Shown: piece after piece, positions 8,404 to 13,056 of the stretch | Numbering within the stretch: position 1 is the stretch's first letter | Layout of the letters: each line of letters begins with the position of its first letter | Source of the DNA: Candidatus Galligastranaerophilus intestinigallinarum | GTDB taxonomy: Bacteria; Cyanobacteriota; Vampirovibrionia; Gastranaerophilales; Gastranaerophilaceae | Assembly (NCBI GenBank): GCA_018715855.1 | Contig: DVKW01000039.1 | Span: forward strand, 1-13,056 | DNA length: 13,056 nucleotides | Reading direction: 5' to 3' | The notes under the pieces: model-generated | Databases searched by the model: none | What the model was told of the DNA's origin: nothing | What the model saw: the letters and a program-made list of their open reading frames with translations, nothing else | Position numbers and translations under genes: made by a program

Positions 8404-8882
8404 TTTTTCACCCTTTTTATAATTTCTTCTCTTAAATAAAAGAAAATATAAATAAAAACGGATGATGTTATTAAAACATCAAACAAATTAAAAACGGGAA
8501 AATCAACAAAAGTAAGCTTTATAAAATCGGTTACATAACCATCAAATAGCCTTTGAACGCTGTTTCCCAAAATGCCTGATGTAAAAATTGCGGCAGATAA
8601 AATTTTTGTTTTATCTTGAAAAGAAATGTATTTTGCAACGTAAAATATGCAAAATAAAATAACAACAACCCCCAAAACCCCTAAAATTAAGGAACTGTCT
8701 TGAAATATTCCAAAGGCCGCCCCTTTGTTTTTTGTTTCTGTTATCAAAAAGAAAATTAAATCTTCATTTCTTTTGAAAAAATGTTCGTTCATAAAAATTT
8801 TAGACAAACTGATTGCAAGCTGCCAAATAACAAGGGTTAGAAGAATATAAATCGTGAATGCTTTATTATCCTTTATTTTCAT
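8394..8882 (-). CDS. lspA: Lipoprotein signal peptidase II
   Basis: This inner-membrane aspartyl protease removes signal peptides from diacylated prolipoproteins. The 162 residues form four predicted membrane helices. The catalytic aspartates are present in VTDFI (D119) and FNLFD (D135, with N132). The NKGAAFG segment (52-58) and GNSVQR (106-111) are the other family blocks. Two positions differ from the usual pattern: the DQxTK motif in the first helix reads ISLSK (24-28), and the Asp of GNxxDR is Gln (Q110). The catalytic pair and K28 remain, so it may still be active. Its start lies 17 bases inside the upstream gene with no strong Shine-Dalgarno, suggesting coupled translation. It is followed by an overlapping rluD. 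Confidence 0.9.
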   Translation of the reverse strand: MKIKDNKAFTIYILLTLVIWQLAISLSKIFMNEHFFKRNEDLIFFLITETKNKGAAFGIFQDSSLILGVLGVVVILFCIFYVAKYISFQDKTKILSAAIFTSGILGNSVQRLFDGYVTDFIKLTFVDFPVFNLFDVLITSSVFIYIFFYLREEIIKRVKNCK

Positions 8883-9741
8883 TTTTTGTTTTTTCCATAT
8901 TCATTCTCTGAACATAAAAGCCCATGCCTGAAATTACCGCTCTATATTTCTTTTTTTCGCCCTTTTTGGCTTTTGCGGTTTTTATAAAAGCGTATGTTGC
9001 ATTTGCATATTCATTTATATTGTCATTGTTTGCAATCATCACTCTTTCTAAAATTCCCGTTGCATCAATTGCTCTGTATGGGTCCCAATATTTTTCTACA
9101 GGGTAAACTATTTTATCATGGCCGATTGAACCCACTGCAACTCTATCTTCAGGAACAATTAAGGTTGTTTTAACGGTGAATTCTTCTTTTGGCTTCAGGG
9201 TTTTTGGAGCTTCCATTTTAAAATCAGCTTCCATTGCTTCACCATATCTTATATCTGTTACTTCGGAAAAAATTTCATCTGCAACAACAACCAAAGAATC
9301 GTTTTCTTTTTTATATGTCATTGAATAATCAGCCGAACTTACCATTTTGCCTTTTATTTTGCCGTTTTCCGTGTAGCTGGCATCTTCCCCTTTAACGGTA
9401 AATTTTGTGGTTGAAATTTCATCTATATAAATTTTAATTAAATCGCCTTCAACATCTACTTTTTTAATTGTTTCTTTTGTTTTTGAGCTTGGGTAAAGTT
9501 TTCTTGCCGTTTCAAAAATTTCCATTATTTGGTCTTTGTTGTAACCGTCATGGCTTTTATAATTATCCGAATAATATTTTTTAATTCCTTCAATGTCGTT
9601 TCTGTCGGATAATTTTCTTAATTTTTCTGTTATTTTAATTGCTTCTTTAACATCCTGTTCGCTAACATCGGCAAAAGCAGCGCCAATTAACATAAAATTT
9701 GCAATAAGCGCTAAAATTAAAACAAAGGTAAATTTTTTCAT
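8866..9741 (-). CDS. Exported protein, possible NTF2/SnoaL-like domain, unknown function
   Basis: This 291-residue protein begins with a clear Sec signal peptide: basic MKK, a hydrophobic core, and a likely signal peptidase I site after AAFA (residue 24). There is no lipobox cysteine. The next 120 or so residues start with an alpha-helical stretch resembling an NTF2/SnoaL-type cone: a KYYSDNYKSHDG segment, then alternating strands with KVDVEGDLIKIYI and SMTYKKENDSLVVVADE. The second half (about 165-275) looks beta-rich and contains YPVEKYWDPYRAID. The tail is very rich in Lys, Glu and Asn. I do not recognise a family; the NTF2-like reading is from pattern only. An AGGAAG Shine-Dalgarno overlaps the stop of the preceding gene, leaving an 8-base gap. 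The protein probably acts in the periplasm or outside the cell. Confidence 0.85.
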   Translation of the reverse strand: MKKFTFVLILALIANFMLIGAAFADVSEQDVKEAIKITEKLRKLSDRNDIEGIKKYYSDNYKSHDGYNKDQIMEIFETARKLYPSSKTKETIKKVDVEGDLIKIYIDEISTTKFTVKGEDASYTENGKIKGKMVSSADYSMTYKKENDSLVVVADEIFSEVTDIRYGEAMEADFKMEAPKTLKPKEEFTVKTTLIVPEDRVAVGSIGHDKIVYPVEKYWDPYRAIDATGILERVMIANNDNINEYANATYAFIKTAKAKKGEKKKYRAVISGMGFYVQRMNMEKTKNENKG

Positions 9742-9749
9742 AAAGCTTC

Positions 9750-10331
9750 CTATTTATCTTGTTTAAAAATCATAAAGTATTTGTTTGTTCCATAATACAA
9801 TATAATTTGCCAAAATTCACCATTTATATCGTTTATTTCCATATAGCTTTTTGGAATTGGTTTTCTTTGTGTTTTTTCGGGAAACATTGTTCCCACAAAA
9901 TCTGCCACTTTTGTTTTAAACCTTTGCCATTTGGTGGTTTTTGGTTTTGGAATATACTCATCATAAAATTCTTCAGTTGTAAGGTCAACATTATAACAAG
10001 GCACCATATATTTAACACGGCCGTTTTCTTTAAATAAAACATAGGTTCTGCCATCTTTTTTTCTTGGCGTTAAAAGGTAAAACCCCGGCGGAATAACCGT
10101 TTCTTTAAAAATAAAATTAACCCCCGTTCTCATTAAAGGGTATGGGGAAAACATATATTGCTTGTATTCTTCCGCTTGATATGGGTCAATTCCAAAAATA
10201 TATTCAAAATTTGCAGGTTCTAATTCATCATATATTTTTTGAAAATCTTCTTCTGCCATTACGGGTTGAAAAATGGTAAATAAAAAGACAACACAAACAG
10301 AAATTAAAAATTTTAAAATGTTTATTTTCAT
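9750..10331 (-). CDS. Exported protein of unknown function
   Basis: I place the start at the ATG at 10331, giving 193 residues. From there the protein opens with MKIN, a hydrophobic core and a likely signal peptidase I site after QPVMA (residue 26). The frame extends upstream to an ATG at 10430, and another ATG lies at 10373, but both would bury the signal peptide and overlap the CheW gene. The Shine-Dalgarno at 10331 is weak. The mature part has aromatic and acidic runs, a central PPGFYLLTPRKKDGRTYVLF segment, a basic linker rich in Lys, Arg and Pro, and a beta-like ending FWQIILYYGTNKYFMIF. I recognise no family. It sits between CheW and another exported protein, with gaps of 31 and 8 bases. 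Confidence 0.8.
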   Translation of the reverse strand: MKINILKFLISVCVVFLFTIFQPVMAEEDFQKIYDELEPANFEYIFGIDPYQAEEYKQYMFSPYPLMRTGVNFIFKETVIPPGFYLLTPRKKDGRTYVLFKENGRVKYMVPCYNVDLTTEEFYDEYIPKPKTTKWQRFKTKVADFVGTMFPEKTQRKPIPKSYMEINDINGEFWQIILYYGTNKYFMIFKQDK

Positions 10332-10362
10332 ATCTTTTTTATTAATAATTTTTTTAATTAAA

Positions 10363-11370
10363 TCAACTGACATAAAGTTTTTCATCCCCGAATAATTTTT
10401 TAATATCAAGGAATAAATATATGGAATCATTTATAACGCATTCGTTTAAACAGCCTATTGCCGTATCTTGCTTGTAATTTATAAGACTTTCATCTATATC
10501 AATTGTTTCGCCTATGGCATCCGCTATAATACCAATTTCATAATCTTCATATTCAACAACAATAATGCTTGTTTCTTTTGTAATTTCAAGGTTTCTGTTT
10601 TCTGTGTATTTTAAAAGGTCAATAACTGTAATATATCTGCCTTTTAAGCTTACAATACCCACAATAAAATCAGGTGTACATGGAATTTTAATTAACTTAA
10701 CGTTTACAAACTTGTAAAACCCTGCCACGTGGAGAATTTTTATACAACAGGTATTGTTATCTATAATAAAAGTTATATAGGTATCTTGGCTTTTTATGAT
10801 TTCATTTGTTACTTCTTTTGTTTTTCTTGCATAATGAAGCCTTCTTCGATGAAGCGTTTCTTTTGATGTTGTATCTTTTGGCAAATATAAAGCTGCACTG
10901 TTTTTGCTGTCGCTTAAAAAGCCGTATGAAGAATTTATTTTCTTTTCAATGTTTTCAAGGTTTAAAATGGTAACAGAAAATTCTTTGTCTGTATAAATTG
11001 CCTCTAAATAAGATTTCTCCGTGTCATAGGGCGGAGTGTTCATTGAAATGGTATTTATTCTTCTTATTTCTTTAACATCATCTATAATAATTCCAAAGAT
11101 ATCTTTCTTTGTTTTAACTATGATAATTTTGGAATTAAGGCTGTAGGGTGCAGCTTCCAGTTTTAAAATGTTTCTTATATCAATAATTTTTATGATTTGG
11201 TTGTTATATTCCAAAAGCCCCACTATAAAATCGGGCATAGATTCGGGGTATTCCAGTTCAACAAGCTGCATAATGTCAAGAACATATTTTGCGCTGAATG
11301 CATAGTTAAATGTTCCTATTGAAAAAAATATATAGCTTTCTTCTTTATAATCTGCGATGGCGTTATTCAT
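10363..11370 (-). CDS. Tandem CheW-domain protein
   Basis: This 335-residue protein carries two CheW (SH3-like adaptor) domains, at about 12-145 and 196-328, joined by a basic linker with HRRR (174-177). CheW couples chemoreceptors to the kinase CheA. The second domain shows the classic block PDFIVGIVSLKGRYITVIDL (233-252), where SLKG replaces the canonical NLRG loop. The first domain has the same backbone, GLLEYNNQIIKIIDI (51-65), but lost that loop. There is no receiver domain, so it is not CheV, and no CheA or receptor is in view. It overlaps the upstream diguanylate cyclase gene by 8 bases (ATGAATAA), so the two proteins are probably made together. It may be a scaffold for a chemotaxis-like array, or for a signalling system that controls the upstream enzyme. 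Confidence 0.87.
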   Translation of the reverse strand: MNNAIADYKEESYIFFSIGTFNYAFSAKYVLDIMQLVELEYPESMPDFIVGLLEYNNQIIKIIDIRNILKLEAAPYSLNSKIIIVKTKKDIFGIIIDDVKEIRRINTISMNTPPYDTEKSYLEAIYTDKEFSVTILNLENIEKKINSSYGFLSDSKNSAALYLPKDTTSKETLHRRRLHYARKTKEVTNEIIKSQDTYITFIIDNNTCCIKILHVAGFYKFVNVKLIKIPCTPDFIVGIVSLKGRYITVIDLLKYTENRNLEITKETSIIVVEYEDYEIGIIADAIGETIDIDESLINYKQDTAIGCLNECVINDSIYLFLDIKKLFGDEKLYVS

Positions 11371-12805
11371 TATATTCCATTACCACTTTGTTTTTGCCGC
11401 TTTTTTTTGCCTTATAAAGCGCCGTGTCTGCTTTTTCAATAAGCTCGTTTGCTTCTCTCATTTCTTTATCATAAGTTGAAGCGCCAATTGAAACGGTTAC
11501 GTTCATTTTTTTGCCTTCAAAAATAAAATCTCTGTTTTCAATTGTTTTTCTAAGCCTTTCCAGTGGAATATAGGCTTTATCAATAACTGTTTCAGGCATT
11601 AAAATGCAAATTTCTTCGCCGCCGTATCTGTAAACAAAATCTGTTTTTCTTAATGTATTTATAAAAATTTTTGAAACTTCTTTTAAAACGTAATCGCCTG
11701 CCATATGGCCGTATTTGTCGTTTACCATTTTAAAATCGTCAATATCTATCATAGCAACGGTTACAATTGTGCCGTATCTTTTTGCTCTTTCAAATTCTTG
11801 TGCAATAACTGATTTTAAGTGGCGCCTTGTATATAATTGGGTTAATTCATCGGTTATTGAAAGGTAGCAGGTTTTTGTATAAAGATATTTAAGCCTTAAA
11901 AATAAATCTAATTCCGATTTAACGGTTTGCATAAATCTTATTTTATTCCAGCGAATATTTTCTCTTGAATAAAAACACAATTTGCCGATTAAAATATCTT
12001 CATAATAAAAATCAAATTCTTTTTTTGATAAAAGGTCATCTATTGAATTAACGGGCATTTTGGGTTTATTGTTTTCAAGTTTTTCGGGCTTAAATTCAGA
12101 AGTATTATCCGGCAGCAATTGGCGCCAAAGTTCAAGGGTAAGTTCATCTGTTAAAGAAACGTTTTCTTCATCAAAAATAATTCTTTTTTGAACCGAATTA
12201 TCGGGCGAGTGGAAATAAATGCAGGCAATATCATAATCTATGATGGAAGATAATATATTAAAAATTTGCCCCGCTATATATTTATCATCTTTTGTATAAT
12301 CGGTTAAGGTTCTGAACTTATTTGTTATTGTTGTTTTCATAAGTTCATCATCTAAAATTTTATTAATTTGGGTTATTATGGCATCTTCTTCTATTTCAAA
12401 TGTTTTAAGTTCATTTTTAATTGAATCCGAAACAGGCATTTTTTCTGTGATTTCATTGGCCGCAGCTACAATTGTTGCCATATCGAAATCTTTTCTTAAA
12501 AAAACATCAGCCCCTGATTGGCTTGCCCAAAATTTGTCTAAATTTCTGTCTAAAACGGTTAGCATAATAAAGGGAATATCATGGGTTTCTTTGTTGCTTT
12601 TTAACAGCCTGCAAAGCTGAAAACCGCCAATATGCGGCATTAAAACATCGGAAACAATTACATCGGGAGTATTTTTGTAAACTTTTACATACCCCTCAAC
12701 ACCGTTTTTGGCTGTGTCAACTTCCCAGCCTTCTCTTTTAAAGAATATTTTTAAACTTGTTAATTGTGTAACGGAATCATCTATAATTAATACTTTTTTT
12801 GCCAT
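11363..12805 (-). CDS. Response regulator with GGEEF diguanylate cyclase domain (PleD-like)
   Basis: This 480-residue cytosolic protein probably makes cyclic di-GMP when phosphorylated. The N-terminal receiver domain (about 3-118) has acidic residues D9/D10, phosphoacceptor D53 in VSDVLMP, T83 and K105. Residues 125-310 form a linker with a poorly conserved, possibly GAF-like module (IDYDIACIYFHSP at 189-201) and a helix into the catalytic domain. The GGDEF domain (about 315-477) begins ITDELTQLYTRRHL, has metal-site MIDIDDFK (352-359), and the active loop reads GGEEI (395-399). Glu in place of Asp is common in active enzymes. RKTD (386-389) sits five residues before the loop, matching the allosteric I-site (RxxD) for product inhibition. 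No clear Shine-Dalgarno precedes the ATG. The cognate kinase is not visible. It is the first gene of the leftward operon. Confidence 0.92.
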   Translation of the reverse strand: MAKKVLIIDDSVTQLTSLKIFFKREGWEVDTAKNGVEGYVKVYKNTPDVIVSDVLMPHIGGFQLCRLLKSNKETHDIPFIMLTVLDRNLDKFWASQSGADVFLRKDFDMATIVAAANEITEKMPVSDSIKNELKTFEIEEDAIITQINKILDDELMKTTITNKFRTLTDYTKDDKYIAGQIFNILSSIIDYDIACIYFHSPDNSVQKRIIFDEENVSLTDELTLELWRQLLPDNTSEFKPEKLENNKPKMPVNSIDDLLSKKEFDFYYEDILIGKLCFYSRENIRWNKIRFMQTVKSELDLFLRLKYLYTKTCYLSITDELTQLYTRRHLKSVIAQEFERAKRYGTIVTVAMIDIDDFKMVNDKYGHMAGDYVLKEVSKIFINTLRKTDFVYRYGGEEICILMPETVIDKAYIPLERLRKTIENRDFIFEGKKMNVTVSIGASTYDKEMREANELIEKADTALYKAKKSGKNKVVMEYNE

Positions 12806-12827
12806 AAGTTAAGATATTTACTATAAT
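12799..12827 (+). promoter_or_regulatory. Predicted sigma70-type promoter for the rightward gene at 12872
   Basis: A TTGCCA -35 box (12799-12804, 5 of 6 consensus) and a perfect TATAAT -10 box (12822-12827) are spaced by 17 bases. Expected transcription would begin near 12834, leaving a leader of about 38 bases before the ATG at 12872. The -35 box overlaps the first codons of the diguanylate cyclase gene. In AT-rich DNA single -10 boxes arise by chance, but the good -35 and ideal spacing make this the best promoter in the window. Confidence 0.65.
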
Positions 12828-12846
12828 AATGCTTAGGATTATTATA
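12822..12846. repeat. Perfect 9-bp inverted repeat between divergent genes
   Basis: TATAATAAT (12822-12830) and ATTATTATA (12838-12846) are reverse complements separated by 7 bases (GCTTAGG). Each arm contains the -10 box of one of the two opposed predicted promoters. It could be an operator for a dimeric regulator, or the two arms could simply be paired -10 elements; the sequence alone does not decide. Being all A/T, the arms are weak evidence for a DNA-binding site. Confidence 0.45.
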
Positions 12847-12868
12847 CATTATTTTTAAAAAAGGTGAA
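12841..12868 (-). promoter_or_regulatory. Predicted sigma70-type promoter for the leftward signalling/envelope operon
   Basis: Read leftward, a TTCACC -35 box (12868-12863, 4 of 6 consensus) precedes a perfect TATAAT -10 box (12846-12841) with a 16-base spacer. Transcription would start near 12834 and give a leader of about 29 bases with no evident Shine-Dalgarno before the diguanylate cyclase ATG. It directly faces the rightward promoter and shares the same start region. The -35 is weaker than that of the opposing promoter. Confidence 0.5.
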
Positions 12869-12871
12869 ATC

Positions 12872-13056
12872 ATGTTAAAAGAGTACAAAAATACTACTAT
12901 CAACAAGCTTATAAACACTCAGCAAGTAATAGACACGCTTATTATTGCCCTTGGCATTTCATTTGCTTGGGTTTTCGGCAAATATTCAGGCGAACTTGAA
13001 CTTTTGGCAATTTTGGCGTTTGCGCTTGTTTTACTTGTGCTTTTACATTATGCCTT
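12872..13056 (+). CDS. Membrane protein of unknown function (3' partial)
   Basis: Translation starts at the ATG at 12872, five bases after an AAGGTG Shine-Dalgarno (12861-12866), and remains open to the window edge, giving 61 complete codons. A short polar N terminus (MLKEYKNTTINKL) is followed by a membrane helix at about 19-36 and a second at about 43-61. Leucine is coded mostly by CTT here, unlike the TTA-rich genes nearby, though the sample is small. The fragment is too short to name a family. N-terminal helices like these occur in polyprenyl glycosylphosphotransferases as well as in many unrelated membrane proteins. The gene diverges from the signalling operon. Confidence 0.75.
   Translation, partial: MLKEYKNTTINKLINTQQVIDTLIIALGISFAWVFGKYSGELELLAILAFALVLLVLLHYA

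Noticed and set aside
10290..10305. A lipobox in the signal peptide of the protein at 9750-10331 (LISVC)
   Set aside because: The residue before Cys is Val, not Gly, Ala or Ser, and the Cys lies inside the hydrophobic core well before a better signal peptidase I site.
10332..10430. A longer N terminus for the exported protein, starting at 10430 or 10373
   Set aside because: Both starts would overlap the CheW gene and place up to 33 residues before a normal Sec signal peptide; the ATG at 10331 gives a standard signal sequence.
1..13056. tRNA or rRNA genes, CRISPR repeats, insertion sequences, phage or toxin-antitoxin genes
   Set aside because: No cloverleaf, rRNA block, spaced direct repeats, transposase motifs or paired small genes were seen on either strand.

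Overview
The window is 13 kb of AT-rich DNA (roughly one-third G+C by eye), almost fully coding, with two gene blocks that converge on a shared terminator near 7085. The envelope genes (signal peptidase II, class A penicillin-binding protein, LapA-like protein), the chemotaxis/c-di-GMP proteins and the short overlapping gene junctions point to a free-standing bacterial chromosome. The AT-rich protein style would suit Candidatus Melainabacteria/Gastranaerophilales (Vampirovibrionia) or a similar low-GC lineage. That placement is an inference, not something the sequence proves. I saw no RNA genes, insertion sequences, CRISPR arrays, phage genes or origin.

Rightward block (1-7071): a membrane glycosyltransferase-like protein cut by the left edge, a class A penicillin-binding protein (peptidoglycan synthase), pyruvate kinase, an O-acetylhomoserine sulfhydrylase (MetY type) and a small flavodoxin-fold oxidoreductase with a compact four-cysteine motif. 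Gaps are 10-41 bases, so this is probably one transcription unit or two; its main promoter lies outside the window. It ends at a strong hairpin.

Leftward block (12805 down to 7100): seven tightly packed genes. In transcription order they are a REC-GGEEF response regulator/diguanylate cyclase, a tandem CheW protein, two exported proteins of unknown function, signal peptidase II (lspA), an RluD-family pseudouridine synthase, and a small LapA/DUF1049-like membrane protein. Junctions are overlaps of 1-17 bases or gaps of 8-31 bases. Signalling genes are thus coupled to envelope and housekeeping genes in one operon. The hairpin at 7074-7094 can serve both blocks.

Right end (12806-13056): a short intergenic region with two opposed sigma70-like promoters whose -10 boxes form the arms of a perfect 9-bp inverted repeat, followed by the start of a rightward membrane protein cut by the window edge.

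Most of the window is ordinary housekeeping. The points most worth a second look are the opposed promoters, the glycosyltransferase with altered active-site motifs and a cysteine-rich tail, the LspA lacking two usually conserved aspartates, and the signalling pair heading an envelope operon.
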